DNA of 64,000 nucleotides, from positions 6,121,001 through 6,185,000 of the forward strand of contig NZ_CP108455.1 of assembly GCF_036241575.1 (NCBI RefSeq), in the 5' to 3' direction. Below the pieces are notes generated by a model. It was not told where the DNA came from, did not search any database, and was given only the letters and a program-made list of their open reading frames with translations. This DNA is from Streptomyces sp. NBC_01267. GTDB taxonomy: Bacteria; Actinomycetota; Actinomycetes; Streptomycetales; Streptomycetaceae. Below, in pieces: positions 51,908-58,649 of this stretch. The number at the start of each line of letters is the position of its first letter. Position 1 is the first letter of the stretch. Position numbers and translations under genes: made by a program.

Positions 51908-52195
51908 TCACAGTCCTATGCGGGTGTGGCTGCGGGCGTTGGTCAACGCAACGCGGGCGCTGAGCAGTTCGGCGGGGCTCAGCGTCCTGACCCGGTCCGG
52001 ATCGGCATCCCATTCCCGGCCGCCGCCGAGCGGACGCAGCTGGAGGTACGGGCCCACCCGGCCCATGACGACGCCGACACGGCCGCGAACCGGGTCGTGG
52101 ACGGTGTCGCCCACCGCCGGGGCCACCGCCGGGCCCACTGCCGGGGCCGGGCGGGGCGTGTCCGGCCCCGGCCCCGGTCCGGGGCAGTTCGTCAC
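51908..52195 (-). CDS. Small unknown protein with Pro/Ala-rich N terminus
   Basis: The 95-aa product begins at a GTG overlapping the upstream stop. It has a Pro/Gly/Ala-rich first 30 residues, then VGDTVHDPVRGRVGVVMGRV, GPYLQLRPLGGGREWDADP and VRTLSPAELLSARVALTNAR. The middle resembles a small beta-rich module. Function unknown. It appears co-translated with the membrane-anchored protein upstream. Confidence 0.65.
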   Translation of the reverse strand: MTNCPGPGPGPDTPRPAPAVGPAVAPAVGDTVHDPVRGRVGVVMGRVGPYLQLRPLGGGREWDADPDRVRTLSPAELLSARVALTNARSHTRIGL

Positions 52196-52551
52196 CGACC
52201 GGTTCCCTTCACGACGACGGCGGCGAGCGCCAGCGCGACGGGTGCGGAGCAGACCCCCAGGTGTACGAGGGCGTACCGGGCCTCCCTTCTGTGCTCGGCC
52301 TCGCGCTCCTCGTCGTGCGGGGCGGCTGCTCCGTGCCCGTGGACGACGTCGTTCCAGGGGGTACGCACGTCCATGGCGGGGAGCTGGATGCCGGCCTGGC
52401 TGAGGGCGGCGGCGAGTGTGTCGCGGGCATCGAGTGCCTCCTTGGTCCTGTCCGTCTCCTCCCGCCATTCGACCGGCGGTACGGGAACGTCGGCGGCGCG
52501 GGTGAGGCTGCCCTGCGGTGTCCTGCGGGGGAGGGGCGGCCTGGGCGTCAT
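52192..52551 (-). CDS. Small protein with C-terminal membrane segment
   Basis: The 119-aa product starts at 52551 (GGAAG ribosome site). Residues 25-100 are charged and helical (VEWREETDRTKEALDARDTL, DVRTPWNDVVHGHG, EEREAEHRREARYALVHLG). The tail PVALALAAVVV is a transmembrane segment. It is divergent from the DUF5753 regulator and overlaps the following small gene. Such small genes next to XRE-DUF397 units are common in Streptomyces, but no function can be assigned. Confidence 0.7.
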   Translation of the reverse strand: MTPRPPLPRRTPQGSLTRAADVPVPPVEWREETDRTKEALDARDTLAAALSQAGIQLPAMDVRTPWNDVVHGHGAAAPHDEEREAEHRREARYALVHLGVCSAPVALALAAVVVKGTGR

Positions 52552-52726
52552 GGTGACTTCCTTCGGTTGGTCGTAGCGCGGATCCGCTGCCCCGGCCACG
52601 GGTCGTGAACTACCGTGCGTGAGGGGCTCATTACGAGAATGGCCTGGTCGGGGGCGCGGCTCACCGACGGCTGGGGCTGTTGCCCCGGCGGGAGAATCAA
52701 GTTCCACACGTTCCACGGAGGGTGCG

Positions 52727-53569
52727 ATGCCGACGAGGCGGACGGTCACAGGCCGCAGCAGGGAACCGCGTGCGCGGTTCGCGGAGGAGCTGCGGGTGCT
52801 GCGTACCGGGCGCGGCCAGAGTCTGCGGCAGCTGGGCGACCGGCTGGGCTGGGACTGGTCGTTGTTCGGAAAGATGGAGAAGGGCGAGACGGTCGGCGGC
52901 CCGGAGGTGGTCGAGGCGCTGGACCAGCACTACGGCACGCCGGGGCTGCTGCTGGCGTTGTGGGAGCTGGCGGTGAGCGACCAGACGCAGTTCCGGGAAC
53001 GGTACCGGCGGTTCATGACGCTGGAGTCGGAAGCTACGAGCTTGTGGCACTTCGCGGTGAGCGTGTTGCCGGGGTTGTTGCAGACGCCCGACTATGCGCG
53101 GGAGCTTCTGGCAGCGGGTGGCATCAAAGGCGAGGCTCTGGACCAACAGGTCGAAGCCCGGATGGGGCGACGGGAACTGCTGGCGGGTGAAGATCCACCG
53201 CAGTTTCGGACGATCCTGTCGGAAGCAGTGCTACGGACACCGTTGCGGGACCGGGGGCGTTGGAGGGAGCAGCTGGAGTACCTGCTGGAGGCGGGGCAGC
53301 GGGATGAGCTGACCGTTCAGGTGGCTCCGTTCAGCGTCGGGTTGCACGGCCTGACCAATGCTGACGTGATGTTTCTTCGTTTGTCCGATGGGCGTACCGT
53401 GGCCTATGCCGAGAACGGATACCGAGGTGAACTCATCGAGGAAACTGTGGCAGTTGATCGGCTGCAACGTGCGTACGATTCGGTGCGTGACCTGGCGCTC
53501 CCACCGGCCGAGTCGCGAAAGTTCATTCTGCGCATTCTGGAGGAAGTACCGTGCGATCACTCGACCTGA
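52727..53569 (+). CDS. XRE-type helix-turn-helix regulator with DUF5753 domain
   Basis: The 280-aa protein (GGAGG ribosome site, ATG 52727) has an N-terminal HTH (AEELRVLRTGRGQSLRQLGD, WSLFGKMEKGETVGGPEVVE) and a long C-terminal DUF5753 region (VLPGLLQTPDYARELLAAGG, FRTILSEAVLRTPL, VQVAPFSVGLHGLTNADVMF). Its end overlaps the start of the first DUF397 gene by 19 bp. Streptomyces regulators of this class pair with DUF397 proteins, which modulate them, much like the BldB/WhiJ-type developmental systems. Confidence 0.92.
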   Translation: MPTRRTVTGRSREPRARFAEELRVLRTGRGQSLRQLGDRLGWDWSLFGKMEKGETVGGPEVVEALDQHYGTPGLLLALWELAVSDQTQFRERYRRFMTLESEATSLWHFAVSVLPGLLQTPDYARELLAAGGIKGEALDQQVEARMGRRELLAGEDPPQFRTILSEAVLRTPLRDRGRWREQLEYLLEAGQRDELTVQVAPFSVGLHGLTNADVMFLRLSDGRTVAYAENGYRGELIEETVAVDRLQRAYDSVRDLALPPAESRKFILRILEEVPCDHST

Positions 53570-53763
53570 CCGCAGCGAATTGGCGCAAGAGCAGCTACAG
53601 CAACCAGGACGGCGGCCAGTGCCTGGAGGTTGCTGACGGCTTCGCCGCTGTGGTTCCCGTGCGTGACAGTAAGAACCCGCATGGCCCCGCGCTTGCGTTT
53701 GCGACAGACGACTGGGTGTCGTTTGTCTCCGCCGTGAAGGATGGCGCGCTGGGCGCCTGCTGA
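53551..53763 (+). CDS. DUF397 protein 1
   Basis: The 70-aa product begins at GTG 53551 inside the end of the regulator gene. It has the DUF397 pattern DLTAANWRKSSYSNQDGGQ, CLEVADGFAAVVPVRDSKNP and WVSFVSAVKDG. It is the most tightly coupled of the three paralogues to the regulator, so probably its main partner. Confidence 0.92.
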   Translation: MRSLDLTAANWRKSSYSNQDGGQCLEVADGFAAVVPVRDSKNPHGPALAFATDDWVSFVSAVKDGALGAC

Positions 53764-53802
53764 GTCGCGGGAGTTCGTCTTGAGCCTGTTGGAGGAAGTT
53801 CC

Positions 53803-54012
53803 GTGCGATCCATCGATCTGAGCGCTGCCGCTTGGCGTAAGAGCAGCTACAGCAACTCTGATGGCGGTCAGTGCGTTGAGGTCTGTGACGGCTTCATGGA
53901 GGTCGTCCCCGTGCGTGACAGCAAGAGCCCGAACGGCCCGGTGCTCACGTTCGCGCCAGACGACTGGGTGTCGTTCGTCTCCGCCGTGAAGGGCGGCAAC
54001 CTGCCCGCCTGA
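53803..54012 (+). CDS. DUF397 protein 2
   Basis: The 69-aa product has SAAAWRKSSYSNSDGGQCVE, VVPVRDSKSPNGPVLTF and WVSFVSAVKGG. It lies 39 bp after the first copy and is preceded by TTGGAGGAAGTTCCGTGCGATC, which resembles the end of the regulator gene, as if the duplication included the upstream junction. Start at GTG 53803. Confidence 0.9.
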   Translation: MRSIDLSAAAWRKSSYSNSDGGQCVEVCDGFMEVVPVRDSKSPNGPVLTFAPDDWVSFVSAVKGGNLPA

Positions 54013-54030
54013 TGTGCCAGCTGCACGACA

Positions 54031-54060
54031 CTGCCCCAGCTGGCAGGCCAGCGGGGGCAG
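54031..54060 (+). terminator. Hairpin after DUF397 gene 2
   Basis: CTGCCCCAGCTGGC and GCCAGCGGGGGCAG form a 14-bp stem with one mismatch and a 2-nt loop. Sequence is very similar to the hairpin after the third copy, consistent with duplication of gene plus terminator. Confidence 0.6.
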
Positions 54061-54106
54061 TTGCCGAGTCGTGAAGGTTCATCTTGCACATTCTGGAGGA
54101 AGTGAC

Positions 54107-54316
54107 GTGCGATCCATCGACCTGAGCACCGCGTTCTGGCGCAAGAGCAGTTACAGCAACCAGGACGGTGGCGCGTGCATCGAGGTGTCCGACGACTTCG
54201 CCGCCGTCGTCCCGGTGCGTGACAGCAAGAACCCGAAGGGACCTGCGCTCGCGTTCGCGGCTGACGGCTGGACGTCGTTCGTCTCCGCCGTGAAGGATGG
54301 CGCGCTGGGCGCCTGA
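54107..54316 (+). CDS. DUF397 protein 3
   Basis: The 69-aa product starts at GTG 54107 behind CTGGAGGAAGTGAC. It reads DLSTAFWRKSSYSNQDGGAC, VVPVRDSKNPKGPALAF and WTSFVSAVKDGALGA. It is closest to copy 1 at the C terminus. With copies 1 and 2 it forms a tandem triplet that may offer alternative partners for the one regulator. Confidence 0.9.
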   Translation: MRSIDLSTAFWRKSSYSNQDGGACIEVSDDFAAVVPVRDSKNPKGPALAFAADGWTSFVSAVKDGALGA

Positions 54317-54334
54317 GACGTCGACCGTACGAGG

Positions 54335-54369
54335 CTGCCCCCGCTGACCAGGCAGGTCAGCGGGGGCAG
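54335..54369. terminator. 15-bp hairpin after the DUF397 triplet
   Basis: CTGCCCCCGCTGACC and GGTCAGCGGGGGCAG form a perfect 15-bp stem with a 5-nt loop. It separates the convergent DUF397 and AraC genes. Confidence 0.8.
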
Positions 54370-54397
54370 TTGGCGTATCCGCCCCCTCCGACACTTC

Positions 54398-55390
54398 TCA
54401 GCCGGAGTTGGTCCGGAAACGGAGCCGGTACTCCGTAGGCGTCGTGTCCAGCCGTCGGCGGAACGCCCGGATGAGGGTGTCGATCGTGCCGAACCCGCAG
54501 GCCGTAACGATGCGTTCGAGGGTGACATCGGTCGATTCGAGTTGGTGGCGCGCCAATTCGACGCGCACCGACTCGATGTACGCACTCGGGGGCATGCCGA
54601 GTTCGGACTTGAAGATCCGGGTGAGCTGGCGCTCGCTGACGTGGGCGTACGCGGCGAGGTCTGCGACGGTGAGCTGTTCGCCGATGTTGCGCATGATGTG
54701 GTGGCGGAGGTCCTCTATGCGCCGGGTCGTGGAAACGGGCTCCAGGGGAACGCTGAACTGGCTCTGCCCACTCGGTCTCTTCAGGTACATCACGAGCTGC
54801 CGGGCGACGCGCAGCGCGACGGTCTCGCCGAAGTCGTCGGCGACGAGGGCGAGGGACAGGTCGAGGCAGGCGCTGATCCCCGCGCCGGTCCAGACGTCGC
54901 CCGAGCGGATGAAGATGGGGTCGGCGTCCACCTCGACCAACGGGTGTTCGGCGGCGAGCTGTTGCGCGGTCGACCAGTGGGTGGTGGCGCGTTTGCCGTC
55001 GAGCAGCCCGGCGGCGGCGAGGATGTGGGCGCCGACGCAGACGGACGTGACCCTTCGTGTCCTGGCTGCGAGTGTCCTGACCCGGCTGACCACGGTCGGG
55101 TCGGTGAGGGCGTGGACGCGGCCCTGGCTGTCGGTCTCGACCGAGCCAGGCACCAGGAGCGTGTCGATGCTCTTCGTGGACGCCTCGTCGAAGGTGATGT
55201 CGGGGAGGATGCGCACGCCCGCCGAGGTGGTGACGGGGTCCATGGTCTCGGCGGCGAGGACGACGTGGTAGCCGGTCGTACCGTCCGTCTCGCGTCCCAG
55301 GAGGGCGAACACTTCCGGGGGCCCGGTGACGTCGAGCAGGTCGACGCCCTCGAAGAGAACGATCACGATGAGTCGTTCGACCGTGCTCAT
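54398..55390 (-). CDS. GlxA-type AraC family regulator (DJ-1/PfpI plus HTH)
   Basis: From ATG 55390 (GGAG ribosome site) the product is 330 aa. The N-terminal DJ-1/PfpI-like domain has VLFEGVDLLDVTGPPEVFAL and the nucleophile elbow VTSVCVGAHILAAAGLLDG with Cys. The C-terminal AraC domain has EQLTVADLAAYAHVSERQLT and VTLERIVTACGFGTIDTLIR. It is divergent from an isochorismatase-like gene and probably controls it. Confidence 0.9.
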   Translation of the reverse strand: MSTVERLIVIVLFEGVDLLDVTGPPEVFALLGRETDGTTGYHVVLAAETMDPVTTSAGVRILPDITFDEASTKSIDTLLVPGSVETDSQGRVHALTDPTVVSRVRTLAARTRRVTSVCVGAHILAAAGLLDGKRATTHWSTAQQLAAEHPLVEVDADPIFIRSGDVWTGAGISACLDLSLALVADDFGETVALRVARQLVMYLKRPSGQSQFSVPLEPVSTTRRIEDLRHHIMRNIGEQLTVADLAAYAHVSERQLTRIFKSELGMPPSAYIESVRVELARHQLESTDVTLERIVTACGFGTIDTLIRAFRRRLDTTPTEYRLRFRTNSG

Positions 55391-55483
55391 GAGGTCTCCG
55401 CCCGTCGGTAGAAGCGATGTCCGGATCTGCATGTTAGACGTCATTGCCGACACTCACCGCCGGCCGTAGCGTCGTGGACGTAG

Positions 55484-55500
55484 CTCACCGCACGGGTGAG
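55484..55500. promoter_or_regulatory. Short inverted repeat between AraC and isochorismatase genes
   Basis: CTCACC and GGTGAG flank GCACG in the 160-bp divergent region, 50 bp from the isochorismatase start. An earlier CTCACC at 55453 adds a third half-site in direct orientation. It is a plausible binding site for the AraC regulator. Confidence 0.4.
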
Positions 55501-55550
55501 TCTGCGACATCCCGCATGAATCCGGCACGAAACCTGAGGCGGTAACTCCC

Positions 55551-56141
55551 ATGGCTACGACGACTCTGCGCGAACTCAACGGGTTCGACGAGACGCCTGC
55601 GTCGCTCGCCGATGCGACCCTGATCCTGGTCGACTACCAGAACACCTACGTCGACGGTGTGATGGAGCTGGAGGGCTGGCAGGCCGCACTCGACTCCGCA
55701 GCCGCGCTGCTGGTACGGGCCCGGACCGCCGGCGCGACGGTCATCCACGTCATCAACGACGGCGGCGAGGGCACCCCGTACGACATCCGGGCGGAGATCG
55801 GCCAGATCCACCCGAGCGTCGCCCCGATCGAGGGCGAGGCCGTCGTCGTCAAGAAGGCCCCGAACGCCTTCGTCGACACCGACCTGGGCGGGCACGTCGA
55901 CGCCGCCGGTCACAAGGACGTCATCGTCGTGGGGTTCATGACGCACATGTGCGTGACGTTCACCGTGGAGGGCGCGTTCCTGCGGGGAAACCGGCCCACC
56001 GTGGTGGCCGACGCCTGCGCGACGCGGCCTCTGAAGTCGGCGGGCACCGAGCTGGCCGCCTGCCAGATCCATCACAGCGCGCTCGCGACGATCGCCGATC
56101 TCTACGGGGTCGTCGTCGAGTCCGAGAAGTCTCTGGCCTGA
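55551..56141 (+). CDS. Isochorismatase-like cysteine hydrolase
   Basis: The 196-aa protein has the isochorismatase-superfamily triad: Asp in TLILVDYQNTYVDGV, Lys in VVVKKAPNAFVDTDL, and Cys in VVGFMTHMCVTFTVEGAF. The family includes nicotinamidases and other amidases. Divergent pairing with a GlxA-type regulator is a common arrangement for stress or catabolic amidases. The exact substrate is unknown. Confidence 0.9.
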   Translation: MATTTLRELNGFDETPASLADATLILVDYQNTYVDGVMELEGWQAALDSAAALLVRARTAGATVIHVINDGGEGTPYDIRAEIGQIHPSVAPIEGEAVVVKKAPNAFVDTDLGGHVDAAGHKDVIVVGFMTHMCVTFTVEGAFLRGNRPTVVADACATRPLKSAGTELAACQIHHSALATIADLYGVVVESEKSLA

Positions 56142-56394
56142 GCGCCGAGGCCGGGGCACCTGGTTGCTGAGCGCGGTCTCTGCCGGTCTGTCAGTTCCCA
56201 CGCTGAAGGATTCTCGCAGGAGCCGCGCTCGGCCAAGTCCTGGTGATTCAGGGCGAGATCGCCCGCCAATTCCACACCCTCAACCCCACACCCCCCACCC
56301 CCCCACTAAGGAATGACCCCATGCACCACGCCGTTCATTTCCCCCACGCCATGACCGCACGCACGCCTTTCGAACCTGTACGGAGAGACAGATC

Positions 56395-57522
56395 ATGGCC
56401 ACGCGCAGAGTATTTCTCAGCAGCGCTTCCGCAGTCGGCGCCGCAACCCTTTTCTCCGCCACACCCTCGGCCGCCGCCGTTCCGGCTGCCGCGACCGTGG
56501 CGGACGCGGAGAGACAGGCACGCGACGCGATGCTGGCGGTCAACGCCGGAATGCGATCGAACTATGCCGTGCTCAAATCCGACCTGATCGCGTACCTGAG
56601 TCCCGTCGTCGTCGTTCAGAACGACGCCAAGGGCGGCAAGTTCACCCTCGTTCACAACGGCACGCAGGAATCGGTGAATCCGGTCTCCGAGGTCTTCGAG
56701 CTGGCGAAGTCGATCAGCCATGTGCCGCTGGGAATCTTCTCGACCGTCGCGCCGTACCTGAGCGACAAGGTTCCCAACCTTCCCCATGCCGACCGCATCG
56801 ACCCGCACGACCTGAAGATGGTCGCGTTCAAGGGGACCGGTACCACGGGCTGGATCGCCCCGCTCCAGGACTTCGCCGCCACCCTCACCACCGCCCGTCG
56901 GCAGCTCGACCAGGCGAACCTCCCGCAGGAATTGGTGACGTCGTGCAGCGAACTGCTCGATGCGGCAATTGAGTTCATCAATGCTTCAGTGGCGGGCAAG
57001 TCACTGGACATGAAGTCGTTCGAGGACTTCTCCGGCCGTGTGTACGGCAATATCCGCACCAATATGAAGCATGCGGCCGACGCGCAGATCGCCGGTGTGC
57101 AGGACGTCATGAAGAAATGGCGGGCCAAGATCGGTGAAGAGGGCTGGCAGGACCTGTACACCGTCGTGCTGTCGCAGTGGACGACGTCCGTCCTGAATCA
57201 GAATTCGATCATCATCAAGCCGTGCATGAATCCGGCCAAGGTCGATACCCACCTGATCGACCTGGCGACCGTCGAGACGCCCAAGGACCCGATCTTCGTC
57301 GCTCTGGACAATCTCGCCCGGATCGTGCAGGACAACATCGCGGCCGAGATGGTCTTCCCGGTGGACCAGGAGATAGCCGACGCGCTCAAGGGCAAGCAGG
57401 ACCTGCTGTCCGACGAGATCCTGGACCAGCTCGGCGCGGTGGCCGCCGGGGCGCGAACTGCCTCTGCCACGACCGCCGGTGACGCCTGCCCGTTCCGGAA
57501 GAGGACGGCAGCGCAGGTGTGA
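56395..57522 (+). CDS. Tat-exported protein of unknown function
   Basis: The 375-aa product has a twin-arginine-like signal (MATRRVFLSSASAVGAATLF ... SAAAVPAAA). The mature part is mostly helical, with ERQARDAMLAVNAGMRSNYA and FSGRVYGNIRTNMKHAADAQ, a single central block KMVAFKGTGTTGWIAPLQDF, and only two Cys (near CMNPAK and CPFRKR at the C terminus). I recognise no family. The upstream 56142-56394 stretch contains C-rich runs and no other gene. Confidence 0.75.
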   Translation: MATRRVFLSSASAVGAATLFSATPSAAAVPAAATVADAERQARDAMLAVNAGMRSNYAVLKSDLIAYLSPVVVVQNDAKGGKFTLVHNGTQESVNPVSEVFELAKSISHVPLGIFSTVAPYLSDKVPNLPHADRIDPHDLKMVAFKGTGTTGWIAPLQDFAATLTTARRQLDQANLPQELVTSCSELLDAAIEFINASVAGKSLDMKSFEDFSGRVYGNIRTNMKHAADAQIAGVQDVMKKWRAKIGEEGWQDLYTVVLSQWTTSVLNQNSIIIKPCMNPAKVDTHLIDLATVETPKDPIFVALDNLARIVQDNIAAEMVFPVDQEIADALKGKQDLLSDEILDQLGAVAAGARTASATTAGDACPFRKRTAAQV

Positions 57523-57527
57523 CGCGT

Positions 57528-57580
57528 GGCTTCCTTCGGCCGGGGGCGGTGCGGATCGCCGCCCCCGGTCGAAGGAGGCC
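57528..57580. terminator. 22-bp hairpin terminator
   Basis: 57528-57549 and 57559-57580 pair over 22 bp with two G-T wobbles (GGCTTCCTTCGG ... GAAGGAGGCC outer part, CCGGGGGCGG inner part). It begins 5 bp after the secreted protein's stop and is the strongest hairpin of this region. Confidence 0.8.
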
Positions 57581-57682
57581 GTCCCCGGGCGAGGGAGCCG
57601 TTCGTTCCGTCCCGTACGCCTCGGGGGCCGACCTGCCCTCGGGGCGGCCCCACTCCCCCCAACGAGAGAGCTGGTACTCCCC

Positions 57683-58606
57683 ATGAACCGTTCGACGTTC
57701 CGCCACGCCGCATCGGCGACCGTCGCAGCCGTCGCGAGCGTGACCCTCCTCGCCGCCTGTGGCGGCAGGAGCACCGCCGACGCCGCATCGGCCGCATCGA
57801 GCCCTGGGCCCTCGTCCGCCGGCACCGGCGCGTTCACCGTGACGCACATCGGCGGCCCGACCACGATCCTGGAGGTCGCCGGTACCCGCCTGCTGCTCGA
57901 CCCGACCTTCGACGCACCCAAGAAGTACAAGAGCGGCCTGCAGAAGACGCACGCCCCCGCGCTCGGCACCGACAGGATCGGCAGGATCGACGCCGTACTG
58001 CTCTCGCACGACCAGCACGACGACAACCTCGACGACACGGGCCGTGAACTGCTCAAGCACGTGCCGGTCGTGTTCTCCACGCCCGGTGCGCAGCAGCGCC
58101 TCGGCGATCACGTCACGGGCATGAAGAGCTGGTCCGCCAAGGAGCTGAAGACCGCCCACGGCACCGTCAAGATCACCGCCGTTCCTGCCCTGCACGGTCC
58201 CGACGGGGTGGACCGCGGCAAGGACGGCGAGGTCACCGGCTTCGTGCTGAGCGGCAAGGGTGTCCCCGTCACCTACATCTCCGGGGACAACGCCTCGGTC
58301 GAGGTCGCCGAGCAGGTCGGCGACCGCATCAAGAAGGAGATCGGCCCCATCGACACGGCGGTCCTCTTCGCCGGTGCCGCCCGTACCCCAGCGATCCTGC
58401 ACAACGCCCCGCTGACCCTCACCTCCAGGAACGCGGCCCTGGTGGCGAAGGACCTCGATCCCCGCAGGGTGGTTCCGGTGCACACCGACAGCTGGAACAT
58501 CTACTCCGAGGACCTGAACTCCCTCGTGGAGGCGTTCCAGGACCAGGGCATCGCAGGGAAGCTCGTCGATCTGAAGCCGGACGGCACCAGGAAGACCCTG
58601 GCGTAG
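57683..58606 (+). CDS. Lipoprotein of the metallo-beta-lactamase (UlaG-like) fold
   Basis: The 307-aa protein from ATG 57683 has a lipobox (SVTLLAACGG), then an MBL-fold domain: FTVTHIGGPTTILEVAGTRL, LLDPTF, the metal motif LSHDQHDDNLD in place of canonical HxHxDH, ALHGPDG, TYISGDNASVE and VVPVHTDSWNIY. The altered first metal motif is characteristic of a subfamily near UlaG/L-ascorbate-6-phosphate lactonases. It is predicted to be anchored outside the membrane. Substrate unknown. Confidence 0.82.
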   Translation: MNRSTFRHAASATVAAVASVTLLAACGGRSTADAASAASSPGPSSAGTGAFTVTHIGGPTTILEVAGTRLLLDPTFDAPKKYKSGLQKTHAPALGTDRIGRIDAVLLSHDQHDDNLDDTGRELLKHVPVVFSTPGAQQRLGDHVTGMKSWSAKELKTAHGTVKITAVPALHGPDGVDRGKDGEVTGFVLSGKGVPVTYISGDNASVEVAEQVGDRIKKEIGPIDTAVLFAGAARTPAILHNAPLTLTSRNAALVAKDLDPRRVVPVHTDSWNIYSEDLNSLVEAFQDQGIAGKLVDLKPDGTRKTLA

Positions 58607-58649
58607 GGGCAGCTGCCGTCCGGGACCGTGGCGGTCGGTGCCTGCGCGG

